In this document: positions 42,879 to 51,906 of the stretch, one piece after another
Layout: each line of letters begins with the position of its first letter
How positions within the stretch are numbered: position 1 is the stretch's first letter
DNA from: an uncultured Methanomassiliicoccus sp.
GTDB lineage: Archaea; Thermoplasmatota; Thermoplasmata; Methanomassiliicoccales; Methanomassiliicoccaceae
Direction: 5' to 3'
Assembly: GCA_905202485.1 (NCBI GenBank)
Contig: CAJKRY010000010.1
Coordinates: forward strand, 8,438 to 72,437
DNA: 64,000 bases
Made by a program: the position numbers and the translations under genes
Notes under the pieces: model-generated
What the model saw: the letters and a program-made list of their open reading frames with translations, nothing else
Told to the model about the DNA's origin: nothing
Database searches by the model: none

Positions 42879-43661
42879 TTAGTTTTCTTCTGCTGGGGTT
42901 TCTTCTGCAGATTCTTCAGCAATCTCTTCAGATTCAGACTCTTCGACAACAGCTTCTTCAGCTGGAGCTTCGGGTGCTTCATCTTCGGATTCTGGTTCTT
43001 CAGGTTCAGCGACAGCAGTTTCCTGCCCGATCCTTTCCTGAATACTTAACTCATTCTCATCAGGAGTTCCGGCTTTGATGACTTCGGACTTTCTGATTTC
43101 AATCCTTTTGATTGGAATGATTACTTTAACTGCATTGGAAAGATCTCTCGAAAGATCTCCAGAGATTATTGCTTTTACGAGATCAGAGATAGACATGTCT
43201 GCAGCCATAGTGGTGAGTGTCTCTGTAAGAATGTTTCTTACAGCGGTCTCCTGAGCTGCCTGAATACGCTGTTCTGTGATGCTCATGGGTTTGATACGAA
43301 CAACGAAGTTGTCCTTTGTACGAACATCAACGACATGGTCGGTCTTTGTTCTCTTTCTTCTTGTTAACCTGCGAACGTAATCGCTGGTGAGTTCGTGTCC
43401 AATAAATGCAGTGTGTGCTTCGAATCCGTTTACATCGGATACGCTAAAGCGCATTTTGATGTGCATCTTAGAGAAATCACCGGTCAGTTCGTGTACTGTA
43501 ACTTCAATATTTCTTCCAATAAGCGAGGCTGGATCAGCGCTAGGTGTCTCTCCGAGTTCAACCTGATTGAACATACGGGGAGCATAGAGTTTGTACCACT
43601 CTTTTGCCTTCCACTTGTCCTTCACCTTACGCGCTGCGGCCTTGCCTTTTTTAACTGCCAT
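42879..43661 (-). CDS. rps3ae: Small ribosomal subunit protein eS1 (S3Ae)
   Basis: A 260-residue archaeal ribosomal protein. The core (DKWKAKEWYKLYAPRMFNQVELGET, IGRNIEVTVHELTGDFSKMHIKM, RRLTRRKRTKTDHVVDV) matches archaeal S3Ae/S1e. It has an unusual C-terminal extension of about 45 residues made almost only of Glu, Ala, Pro and Ser. Such acidic tails occur on stalk proteins but are not usual for S3Ae. It stands alone beside tRNA-Met. Confidence 0.95.
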   Translation of the reverse strand: MAVKKGKAAARKVKDKWKAKEWYKLYAPRMFNQVELGETPSADPASLIGRNIEVTVHELTGDFSKMHIKMRFSVSDVNGFEAHTAFIGHELTSDYVRRLTRRKRTKTDHVVDVRTKDNFVVRIKPMSITEQRIQAAQETAVRNILTETLTTMAADMSISDLVKAIISGDLSRDLSNAVKVIIPIKRIEIRKSEVIKAGTPDENELSIQERIGQETAVAEPEEPESEDEAPEAPAEEAVVEESESEEIAEESAEETPAEEN

Positions 43662-43755
43662 TGTTTTGCCTCCACATTGGCGGCAGACCCCGCAGCAATT
43701 TAAAGGAACTACTGCACTTCTGCCAGATTAAATGAGATAAATTAGGCATGTACCG

Positions 43756-43770
43756 CTTATATTTAAAAAT
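43756..43770 (-). promoter_or_regulatory. TATA box of the S3Ae gene
   Basis: Minus-strand TTTTTAAATATAAG lies about 95 bases before the S3Ae start, indicating a leader of about 70 bases. Confidence 0.5.
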
Positions 43771-43861
43771 TACGCTAACTGCTTTATTGAATTTTAAAGA
43801 GAACATAGACGATAGAAAAAAGTTAAGGGGAAGGGGTTTGGTTTCAAGAATTTGAACTCAC

Positions 43862-45265
43862 TTAGAGCTCGTAGTTCTTGGGGTTGAATGCAGGGACATT
43901 CTTGTACTCTTTGAGAGCCCAGTCGACGAATTTGCCTTCCTCGTCTGGCAGAGAGTTCAGATCAGTGATGATCTTGTTAAGTGTGTCTTTTTCCTGCTTG
44001 TTGAGTTTCAGTTTTCCCTTGTTGTTGGAGTCCCTGATTAACTCAGCAGCCTTGAGACCGGCAGCTTTTGCTCTTAAGTAGTAGCTGTCGCCTGCTTCGA
44101 TGATTGCCTGTCCGATCTTGTAGGCGTTGTCGTATGCAAGGATGTATGGTTCTGCTCCTCTGAACCTGTCGGAAGCAGTGTAAACGTCCCTGAGGACTTT
44201 GTCCTGCTTCATTTGTTTTGCAGCATTCATTAAGGCAGCTTCGTATCCGATTACACCAAGCCAGCACTGAACGGATGATCCACCGAATTCTGGGTGGTAT
44301 TCAACGGACTCATTTGACCACAGGTCGCAGGTCTGAGCGATTAAGTTACCCATCAGATCAGCGTGGGCATCCTGAGCGCCTTTTCCTTCCTGGCAGATTG
44401 GGTTACCGGAGATTGCTTTGAGGATAGGTCCTTCGTAACCGCAGTCTTTGTCAGGTCCGGTTGCACCGCATTCGAAAGCGACTAATGATCTTGCAGAAGC
44501 GATTGCACGGGTAACTGCAGAGAATGTCTTTGGAACATCTTTGTCCAGGTATCCGCCAGCCATGAACATAGCAGTGTTTGCACCAGCGCAGTTTGTATCT
44601 CCGCCGGCTACGACTTTCTTTCTCTTTGCTAAGTCAACGATCTGAGTCCAGAGCCATTCCATATCGATTGATCCAAGGTAACCAATACCGAAGAGCCATC
44701 CTCTGATATCCTGACGGACGACAGCGTGGTCTGAGATTTCTTTTCCGCCGACAGATTCGATGGAGATTACATCGGCTCCGGCTTCAGCGGCTACTTCGAA
44801 AGATTCTAACATCTTTTCTGGGTAGTTGTGGGTCTTGTCCTGTCCGAACCTCATTCCCTGTTCGTGGAGACGGGAGTCGGCGCAGGTGTGCCTTACAGCG
44901 CAAGCGATTCCGTACTGGTCGTGGAACTTTTCAATGACCGCCTTCTGACCAGCAACGACGGGCTTTGCGTATTTCTCAGGCTCGTTGCTCATCTGGAAAA
45001 TCCATTCGTTTTCTAACTGAACAGACGGGAAACCGAGTGTAACAGCTCTGTTCATGATGTCGGTTGCAATGTAGTCGACATATTCTTTTGTAAGAGACTC
45101 AGGGGTCTTCTCGCTTCCTGGTCTAGGAGCGAAGTTGATCTCAGGGATAACTAAGCCCTGTCCTACTTTAATTCCTAATCCGTATGAAATTGGCTTCTTT
45201 GCTTCTCCGAAGACCATTTCGTCTGCAGAGGCATATGCCATCTTTGTATATTTTGTAGTAGCCAT
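43862..45265 (-). CDS. mtaB: Methanol:corrinoid methyltransferase
   Basis: MtaB transfers the methyl group of methanol to the Co(I) corrinoid of MtaC. It is 467 residues, the usual length, and read without an in-frame TAG. By offset to the Methanosarcina enzyme the zinc ligands are Glu170 (ADVISIESVGG), Cys226 (GGDTNCAG) and Cys275 (GPDKDCGYEG). The start ATG follows GAGGTGATTTAAC. It lies 15 bases downstream of mtaC. MtaA is not in this window. Confidence 0.96.
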   Translation of the reverse strand: MATTKYTKMAYASADEMVFGEAKKPISYGLGIKVGQGLVIPEINFAPRPGSEKTPESLTKEYVDYIATDIMNRAVTLGFPSVQLENEWIFQMSNEPEKYAKPVVAGQKAVIEKFHDQYGIACAVRHTCADSRLHEQGMRFGQDKTHNYPEKMLESFEVAAEAGADVISIESVGGKEISDHAVVRQDIRGWLFGIGYLGSIDMEWLWTQIVDLAKRKKVVAGGDTNCAGANTAMFMAGGYLDKDVPKTFSAVTRAIASARSLVAFECGATGPDKDCGYEGPILKAISGNPICQEGKGAQDAHADLMGNLIAQTCDLWSNESVEYHPEFGGSSVQCWLGVIGYEAALMNAAKQMKQDKVLRDVYTASDRFRGAEPYILAYDNAYKIGQAIIEAGDSYYLRAKAAGLKAAELIRDSNNKGKLKLNKQEKDTLNKIITDLNSLPDEEGKFVDWALKEYKNVPAFNPKNYEL

Positions 45266-45280
45266 GTTAAATCACCTCAT

Positions 45281-46069
45281 TTATGCCTTTCCGTTAATTA
45301 TATCGTCCCAGTTGGCTCTGATCTTCTTCCAGTCCCATCCCTCAAGTGCCTTGTTTGCAAGACCTGGGCCTTCTGCAGCTTTTGCACTGTAGATACCCAT
45401 ATCGAAGGATTCTACGTATTCTCTGTTGACTGCACCGCCTGCGCAGATGAATGGAAGTTCTACTCCGACTTCCTTGAGCCTGCTGGAAATCCTGGAGAAT
45501 GCAGACATGGTGGTTGTCATGAGTGCAGTTCCGGTAAGTACGTTTGGTTTCTGTTTCTGTACTTCAGCAACTACGGTGTCAACAAGGATATCTTTTCCAA
45601 GATCTACTACATTAAATCCGTTTGATTTTAGAAGAACTGCTGCGATATTCTTTCCGATATCGTGGGGATCTCCCTCAGCTGCGTGCATCATTACTACGCC
45701 TTTGTATTTTCTCTCTCCGCTCAAGGCGGCTTCTGCAACTCTTGTTCCACGTGTCATTGCATCAGATGCAACCATTACGTGTGGAAGGTAGTAAATACCG
45801 CGTCCGTACAGCTCAGCTACAATATCCATTCCGGCGAGGAGACCTTTCTCGATGATCTCTTCTGCGCTTAAGGTCTCAAGAGCTTCACTGACGTGCTTCT
45901 CAATGTCCTTTGACTTAAGGTTCATGACATCTTGTGCAATCTGCCTTAAGAATTGGTTCTCAGGCAGATACTGTTTTGCGATGTCTTCCGGCTTCTCACT
46001 TGACTCGACAACTATATCGTATCTAATCAAGATTTTATCCGCATTTACTGCATCAAAATCTAAACTCAT
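45281..46069 (-). CDS. mtaC: Methanol-specific corrinoid protein
   Basis: MtaC binds the corrinoid that shuttles the methyl from MtaB to MtaA. It is 262 residues: helical cap domain to about residue 120, then a Rossmann domain with the corrinoid motif EGDPHDIGKN, whose lower-ligand His is residue 136, the position known for Methanosarcina MtaC. The TALMTTTMSAF and CAGGAVNREYVESFD motifs are the other conserved corrinoid contacts. First of mtaCB. Ribosome site GAGGAGTGAG, and a clear TATA box about 105 bases upstream. Confidence 0.96.
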   Translation of the reverse strand: MSLDFDAVNADKILIRYDIVVESSEKPEDIAKQYLPENQFLRQIAQDVMNLKSKDIEKHVSEALETLSAEEIIEKGLLAGMDIVAELYGRGIYYLPHVMVASDAMTRGTRVAEAALSGERKYKGVVMMHAAEGDPHDIGKNIAAVLLKSNGFNVVDLGKDILVDTVVAEVQKQKPNVLTGTALMTTTMSAFSRISSRLKEVGVELPFICAGGAVNREYVESFDMGIYSAKAAEGPGLANKALEGWDWKKIRANWDDIINGKA

Positions 46070-46172
46070 TTACTCACTCCTCGATGCGGGTTTATCAAAT
46101 TTCCCTGCTTAAACCCGCACATAAATTACAGTCATAACAATGCATCCAATATACTTTACGGTGCGTTTTTTA

Positions 46173-46186
46173 GAAAAATATTTAAA
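46173..46186 (-). promoter_or_regulatory. TATA box of mtaCB
   Basis: Minus-strand TTTAAATATTTTTC lies about 105-117 bases before the mtaC ATG, so the transcript would carry a leader of about 80 bases. The rest of the 280-base gap up to 46351 is very AT-rich, with no gene. Confidence 0.6.
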
Positions 46187-46351
46187 CACTGGCTTCAAAG
46201 CGGTTGGTACATCCATCCAGTAAAATAAAATTTTATAATATATAATATAATCATTATTTTATATCATTTTAACATTAGGAAAAACAGATAAAAACGCAAC
46301 AAATACGTCAATAATATCATACAAAGGAATTAATAAAAAATATAAGAGGGT

Positions 46352-47494
46352 TTAAGCGGATGCTAGTTTTCTCTGCATATCCGCTGCGGAAAAGAAAGAA
46401 GGAAAGTCAAATTCCGGGAAAGACTTAGAGATTGTTAGAACCTCTTTAGAATCGTTTACTTCGTATGTCTTGTAACTGTCCGACGTCGTTATCTTAGAAT
46501 CTTGAATTTTGTAAGTGTAATGATACATATTGTAATACATGTTCAGAAAATCTCCCTCTCCAGTATCGGTAGCTAAATGAAACAGTCTCGAAGTATGTGC
46601 CAGAAAGTTATCATTTACAACATCGATTGTTACTTTGGAACCGCCTTCTACTGTAGGAATGTATGCCTGCGCCCAGACATGATTTATAAATGTGCCTTTA
46701 GAAGTGTTGTATAATGCACCCATTTCCAGCCATGCCGGCACTCCGGCGGCTCTTGCCAGTGAGCAGAACAGCACCGACTGATCGTCGCAGTCTCCGCGCT
46801 TGCTGTGGAGAAGCTGCAATGCTGTCTGGGGGATTCCACCGTATTCCTTGTATGTTATGTTATCATCAACCCATTCGTAAATCAGTTTGAGAATTGAATA
46901 TACGTTCGTTTCAGCTCCTACAATCTTATCTGCCAGTTCTTTTATTTCTCCGCCTGTGTATATCACATAACCTTTGTTCCAGCCTGATACTGCCGGTATC
47001 CATTCGCTTCCGTCGCCGCTTTCAGAAATAAGGTATGCCTTCATGCTGCTGAGGGAACCATTGAGATTTTGCTGAATGTAGTCGGTTGTTAGAGAATTTG
47101 ATTCATCTATGTCCCAGATGTGTGAATAAGATTCAACATCATAGGAGATTGTGGAAGTAAATGTCCCTACTCCGCTTCCGCTCCAGCGGATCCAGTCAAT
47201 GCCGTACTCTGAAAATTCCAGATGATTGTCCGCGCTAGACTGACTTTTCACTTTCTGCAGAGTGATTCCATCAACCACGTAATCTGTAGCCTTGGGAATT
47301 GTAACTGTATAAGTCATGCCTTCATTCGGCAGAGTGACGGAGATGTCTCTGTCCATTTTATACTGAGCTTCTTCAGGATACTTTGCAGATGGTTCAAAAA
47401 CGTAATCTAGAAAACTATGTCCGACGGGAGTGAAAAGCAAGGAAGCCACGACGATAATCGCGGCAATCCCCGCAACTGCTTTTCCTGCACCCAT
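46352..47494 (-). CDS. Exported transglutaminase-like protein
   Basis: A 380-residue protein with an N-terminal membrane anchor or signal (GAGKAVAGIAAIIVVASLLF, about 2-22). A beta-rich region follows. The transglutaminase/protease-like core comes at about 235-310, with catalytic Cys in RGDCDDQSVLFCSLARAAGVPA, His in NHVWAQAYIP and Asp in VTIDVVND. Many archaeal members are proteases acting on the cell surface. It is 28 bases after the PrsW-like gene and probably cotranscribed with it. Confidence 0.85.
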   Translation of the reverse strand: MGAGKAVAGIAAIIVVASLLFTPVGHSFLDYVFEPSAKYPEEAQYKMDRDISVTLPNEGMTYTVTIPKATDYVVDGITLQKVKSQSSADNHLEFSEYGIDWIRWSGSGVGTFTSTISYDVESYSHIWDIDESNSLTTDYIQQNLNGSLSSMKAYLISESGDGSEWIPAVSGWNKGYVIYTGGEIKELADKIVGAETNVYSILKLIYEWVDDNITYKEYGGIPQTALQLLHSKRGDCDDQSVLFCSLARAAGVPAWLEMGALYNTSKGTFINHVWAQAYIPTVEGGSKVTIDVVNDNFLAHTSRLFHLATDTGEGDFLNMYYNMYHYTYKIQDSKITTSDSYKTYEVNDSKEVLTISKSFPEFDFPSFFSAADMQRKLASA

Positions 47495-47522
47495 GCAGAT
47501 TCAAAGTTGAGGTAAAGGAGTA

Positions 47523-48248
47523 TTAATGTTTCTGCTGCTGGCGCTCTCTGCGCTCTTTCCTGGCAGTCTGTTTGGCAAGATGTCTGAGAGCTTCCCTGAC
47601 ATACGAGGGAAAGATCTTGTTGAACAGATACCAGTAATACAGGAACACGAAGACTATTGAGAGTCCGTAGAGGACATAGCCGATCGTATCAAATCCGCCG
47701 ATTGTCAGTTTGTATCCTAGCAGGAACACTGCTAAGTGAATGACAACTGCCTGAGCGAAATATGACCACATACGTCCACGGGCTGCACCGATACCTACTG
47801 TAACTGAGGTAGAGATGGTAAGCAGTGCGGTTTGAACGGATATCATGATCATGATCACGACTGAAGCTATTTCAACGCCTGATTCTGACATCCCAGATAT
47901 GGCAGCATTCATCGTACCAAAGGCAAGCGCTGCAGCCATACCAGCACCTAAACCAAAAGCGTAGAAAGGTGTGTCGGCTTTAAGCTGGAAGCGGCGCAGA
48001 TTGAGAATAACCAGCTTGACTAATTCTTCTATGACGAATGCTAAGAAGAAATAACCAGGAATTACAATCGACACTGCGTAGAGCACCACTCCTAGGAAGA
48101 TACCTACAGCAAACATTCCAAAAAAGGTCGGGTCGCTAAAATATGGCTTCTCTACCTTAGGATACGTATAGTTACGTAGAGAAATAAACATGAGCGCCAC
48201 AGGCGGTGCAAAGCCTATCAAGGCCGCGAGCATCGATATGAAGTTCAT
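47523..48248 (-). CDS. PrsW-like intramembrane protease family protein
   Basis: About 241 residues from ATG 48248 (MNFISMLAALIG), nine or so helices. The PrsW glutamate motif appears as FVIEELVKLVIL (about 70-81), and HLAVFLLGY supplies a His. The usual second motif Phe-xxx-Glu is here AFGLGAGMAAALAFG without the Glu, so activity is doubtful. The C-terminus is very basic (RKERRERQQQKH). It leads the transglutaminase gene. Confidence 0.7.
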   Translation of the reverse strand: MNFISMLAALIGFAPPVALMFISLRNYTYPKVEKPYFSDPTFFGMFAVGIFLGVVLYAVSIVIPGYFFLAFVIEELVKLVILNLRRFQLKADTPFYAFGLGAGMAAALAFGTMNAAISGMSESGVEIASVVIMIMISVQTALLTISTSVTVGIGAARGRMWSYFAQAVVIHLAVFLLGYKLTIGGFDTIGYVLYGLSIVFVFLYYWYLFNKIFPSYVREALRHLAKQTARKERRERQQQKH

Positions 48249-48401
48249 CTGAGGCTCGCGACGATGTTTCGATATATAGTTTTTTGTAGACTCTACTCGT
48301 TTGCACAACTAATAATGATGCTGGTTTCTATCACTACCACCACACATTACATAAAGAAGGTGGCAGCTATCCCGCACATGCACTTTACGGCGGATTGATG
48401 T

Positions 48402-49451
48402 ATGCCTGAAGAATTTGTAATAATAACTGATGTTCCTCTTAAAAAAATGATGGAACATCTTCCTCCCATCAAAAGCCCAGTTGAGACTATAGATATCAAA
48501 ATTGACGGGGAATTCATACCGATGGGTACTGATGTTTTGATGCCCTATGTGTATAGAGAAAGATTAGCCCACGGGTGTATCCATCTGGTGTATCTCGGTC
48601 TTGGTCCAGTAAGCATAAAACGCGGAATTAAAGAACCTCCGTGCGTTAGTAAGATAAAAGCTCTTGTTGACAGCGGTTCTGAACAGTGGTATGAATACGG
48701 ATTCGTATCAACAGAGTATCCTTCATATGAATTATACATGATGATGTTTGTTTACTGGTACCTTGCCAACGGTGGTAAAAACATCATACTTTACAGGCAG
48801 ATGGATATGCCGCCGTTAGATCCAGAAACTCCTGTGTCAAAAGTAGATATTTCAAATAAACTGCCTGGACAAACACCAATGTGCAGCAGATTGATTCATG
48901 ACGTTCTTTACTGGTTCTTTGACTCTAAAAATACTGCAAAAAATCATGATACTGCGATACTTGAAAGAATCGCTGAAGACAAAGATTTGGATTTCTACCA
49001 TTCACAAAGAGCATTGAGACGCCCTCATGACGATCTTACACTCGGCGAATTGATGAAGATCTGCGGAAATGCAATGGCATATACTGAAGTCTATGATTAT
49101 GACAAATTATTGGATACTTTGAATGAAGCGTATCGGTCTAAGGCAGATGAAAACACGGAAGAAAAACCTCCTGTTAAATCGCTGGAAGCTGTAGAGATAA
49201 TCACAGACATGCCAAAGTTCTGGGAAAAGGAAAAGGATGAATGGGTAGGACCTCCTTGCATCAAAGGACCAAGCATCTATGAGGATTGTCCTGTTCGTTT
49301 CTATACTTTTTACAGCTATAACGCGCTTGATTCCCTGCAGCTCACAGATGAGGTATATCTTGACGGCAGTTTCATTTATGTCGATAAGCTCAGCATAGGA
49401 CTTGCAGCAGTTGTTGACACTAAATACAAAAAAGATGCAGAGCAGGAGTAA
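48402..49451 (+). CDS. Unrecognised protein with a repeated opening motif
   Basis: A 349-residue soluble protein without a family that I recognise. The beginning (EFVIITDVPLKKMMEHLPPIKSP) and a stretch at about 265-300 (AVEIITDMPKFWEKEKDEWVGPPCIKGPS) look like two copies of one unit. It has a Trp/Tyr-rich middle (YELYMMMFVYWYLANGGKNI). No signal peptide. Nothing in the neighbourhood indicates its role. Real because of its length and even codon use. Confidence 0.6.
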   Translation: MPEEFVIITDVPLKKMMEHLPPIKSPVETIDIKIDGEFIPMGTDVLMPYVYRERLAHGCIHLVYLGLGPVSIKRGIKEPPCVSKIKALVDSGSEQWYEYGFVSTEYPSYELYMMMFVYWYLANGGKNIILYRQMDMPPLDPETPVSKVDISNKLPGQTPMCSRLIHDVLYWFFDSKNTAKNHDTAILERIAEDKDLDFYHSQRALRRPHDDLTLGELMKICGNAMAYTEVYDYDKLLDTLNEAYRSKADENTEEKPPVKSLEAVEIITDMPKFWEKEKDEWVGPPCIKGPSIYEDCPVRFYTFYSYNALDSLQLTDEVYLDGSFIYVDKLSIGLAAVVDTKYKKDAEQE

Positions 49452-49536
49452 ACACTATTTTCATGCAGATATGAATTCATATCTTACAATTTAAGATAGA
49501 AAGCCAAGTCAGTACTTGCAGCAGGAGTCTGGTTTA

Positions 49537-49880
49537 TCAATATCCATGCGTGAAGCCAAGATAGACAAACCAGATATCCACGGCAGATAAAACTGCCAAA
49601 CCGATTATTGAACATATCAAAGTTACTTTTTCTCCAGTTTTTACCTTTTCATCTTCCTCCAACAGCCTGATGAGTCTGCACATTCCAAAAAGAAATAGCC
49701 ATATGACTAAGCCATGTGTGGAGGTTGTTAGAAGGGAGTATTTACCGGCATAGTCGGTGATGTTTCCATTAAAGTCCGTATGGATAGGTACATGATCAGG
49801 CAGGAAGGGCATGGAAGGTATAGCGATGATCCACGGCAAATGGCGATTATTCCCATTAAGATGTAATATCCTCTATACAT
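49537..49880 (-). pseudogene. DUF1648 membrane protein, possibly frameshifted
   Basis: The intact piece (49537-49839) holds the DUF1648 signature FLPDHVPIHTDFNGNITDYAGK and two membrane helices. Upstream, a good ribosome site (GAAGGG) and ATG at 49880 give MYRGYYILMGIIAI in another frame, which would complete the N-terminal helix expected for the family after a one-base shift near 49838-49842. It could instead start at TTG 49839 as a shorter gene. DUF1648 is the N-terminal part of SdpI-like proteins. Confidence 0.5.
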
Positions 49881-49953
49881 TCCCTTCTCTTATTCGGACT
49901 CATCTACTCATCCAGCAAGTTTCTTCATTACAGAAGTGAGTTCGAGTGCTGCT

Positions 49954-51837
49954 TCAGGACACCAGTTTGTCGTAGTAGTGTGCTACCACACAGGCATCGG
50001 CACACTTCATGCAGTGCGTGCAGCGCTTTTCATTGATTTCCACAACACCGTTGGTGAATTTTATGGCATGCGAACTGCAGTTTCTCACGCAGATGCCGCA
50101 GTCTGTGCACATCTGAGCTCTTAAGATTGCTTTGGCACCGTCTTCAAAGAGTCTTTCAGCTTCTTCCTGCGTCTGTGCAGTGGAAACAATCTGTCCTCCG
50201 CCGAAGATTTTGAGTGTCGCACCCTTCTTGGTCTTTACCAGCGCAATGTCGAACTCAGGAGAATATTTGACTGAGCCGAGAGTCTTCAGCATTTCTGCAG
50301 TCATCTGGAAACCGCGCTCGCCAGGAACAGAAAGAATCCCCTCAGCTGAGTAACCGCCCATCAGACACGGCGAGACTCCCTTGACCCATTTGAGATCCAG
50401 ATCGTCTGAGCGTGTCTTAGGAATAGTTACATTCATCTCCTCTGCAACCTTGATCATTTTTTTAGGAAGAGCTTTCCATCTCCAGAAGCCGTATTTTATG
50501 AAGTCTCCGCCGTCTTTGCCGGCCCAGCTGACTAAGTATGAATTCCACTGATCATGCAGTTCAGGATGAATGATGCCTGTATTTTTCCATTCAGATTCCA
50601 GACAGGAAGGGCAGAGGTAGCAGCCTATTCTCTCAAAGTCCTCGTCATAGAGCGGGTTGTACTCGAGATTCTTCCACCAGATATATCCCCAGACATCGAT
50701 AGCTCTCCAATGACGTATGGGATTGAGAATCGTCTGGTTGGGAACGAAAGGATTTCTTGAAACGAATGCCAGATTCGAACGGGCAAATGACTCAAAGCTC
50801 CTGTTTCCTTCCACTGTGATCGTTCCTCTGGGAAAGTTTCTTTCAATCAACGAAGTCAGAGGAGCTAATTTACAGACTTTGCAGCACCACCTGAAGTCTT
50901 TGGCAGGAGGCCCGAAGTTATCAATCTGCTCCTTGAAAGCATCTCTTGCATCAGCAATGAGCAGCCTTTCGCCGTGGTTTCTGGCAAATCGATCTACAAA
51001 GCTCACAGTCTCAGGAAACTCCAAACCGGTGTTTACAAACATCAGGGAGAATTTCTTTCCTGTTTTGGACAGCAGGCCGTATGCCGCCAGAGAGTCTTTT
51101 CCTCCTGAGAATGATAATGTCACGGGAAGTTCGCTGTTATTGATGAAAGACTTCAGGTCTGAGACGCCGTTGGACTCCAGTTCGCTGAAGTATGCCTTGT
51201 TTACATTGATAAATCCGGTCCAGGAAGACTTACGGCTGGAAACTTCCAGTTCTCCTTTTCCTACATCTCTTATACCTATTGCTTTGTTGGAAGTCCATGC
51301 CTCGTCACTGTCAGCCTTGGCTACAGCGCTGCAGATCATGCTTCCAGATAGAACGATCAGAGGATCTCCAGCTTTGAAATTGCCTTTGATTTCTTTGATA
51401 AAGCTTCCAGGAATGGTCTTTCCTTTCAAATGGCCGCTGTCTTTAGCCAGTATAACTACTCCTTTCGAAGCTTCCCTGGAGATCATTCTTGCTCCGTCAA
51501 GTTTCAGATCAAGAGTGAAATTTCTTCCTCTGAGGTCATAACGCAGAGTGGCGACTACCCTTCCCTGCACGACTACTTCATCAGTACGGTCTTCACCAGC
51601 AGTCTTGTTGAGAAAAATCGTCTTTCCCTTGAGGAATTTGTCGGTACCGAAATACCTGCGGAAAAGAGAAGCAATTAGATCGTTTGTTTTTCCCATCGAG
51701 GGCCTGAGATCACCGGGATTGGAAACTGAGAATTCTCTGCCTGCAGAAGAGCACACGCTGCATTCTCTTCCTAAAACCAGAGTACCGCATTGGTCGCACC
51801 ATCTGAATGCAGTCTTACCATGCTCGAATTGAGGCAT
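49954..51837 (-). CDS. PUA - PAPS reductase-like - ferredoxin fusion protein
   Basis: A 627-residue archaeal-type phosphoadenosine phosphosulfate reductase homologue. In order it shows a zinc ribbon (CDQCGTLVLGRECSVC, about 14-29), a PUA-like segment (about 120-195), and the PP-loop LSFSGGKDSLAAYGLL (about 237-252). A cluster region follows (RWCCKVCKLAPL, GCYLCPSCLESEW), then two C-terminal ferredoxin motifs (CTDCGICVRNCSSH and CTHCMKCADACV). The PUA points to RNA, so sulfur transfer or tRNA thiolation is as likely as sulfate reduction. Monocistronic. Confidence 0.85.
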   Translation of the reverse strand: MPQFEHGKTAFRWCDQCGTLVLGRECSVCSSAGREFSVSNPGDLRPSMGKTNDLIASLFRRYFGTDKFLKGKTIFLNKTAGEDRTDEVVVQGRVVATLRYDLRGRNFTLDLKLDGARMISREASKGVVILAKDSGHLKGKTIPGSFIKEIKGNFKAGDPLIVLSGSMICSAVAKADSDEAWTSNKAIGIRDVGKGELEVSSRKSSWTGFINVNKAYFSELESNGVSDLKSFINNSELPVTLSFSGGKDSLAAYGLLSKTGKKFSLMFVNTGLEFPETVSFVDRFARNHGERLLIADARDAFKEQIDNFGPPAKDFRWCCKVCKLAPLTSLIERNFPRGTITVEGNRSFESFARSNLAFVSRNPFVPNQTILNPIRHWRAIDVWGYIWWKNLEYNPLYDEDFERIGCYLCPSCLESEWKNTGIIHPELHDQWNSYLVSWAGKDGGDFIKYGFWRWKALPKKMIKVAEEMNVTIPKTRSDDLDLKWVKGVSPCLMGGYSAEGILSVPGERGFQMTAEMLKTLGSVKYSPEFDIALVKTKKGATLKIFGGGQIVSTAQTQEEAERLFEDGAKAILRAQMCTDCGICVRNCSSHAIKFTNGVVEINEKRCTHCMKCADACVVAHYYDKLVS

Positions 51838-51906
51838 ATGTATTGATTAATGTATCCTACTTCAAAGTTGCTATGGGACCAATAACGTTTATACACTCAT
51901 TAGAAG

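Noticed and set aside
43862..46069. Possible pyrrolysine use in the methanol system
   Set aside because: mtaB and mtaC are complete without in-frame TAG; methanol enzymes do not use Pyl, and no methylamine genes were found in the window.
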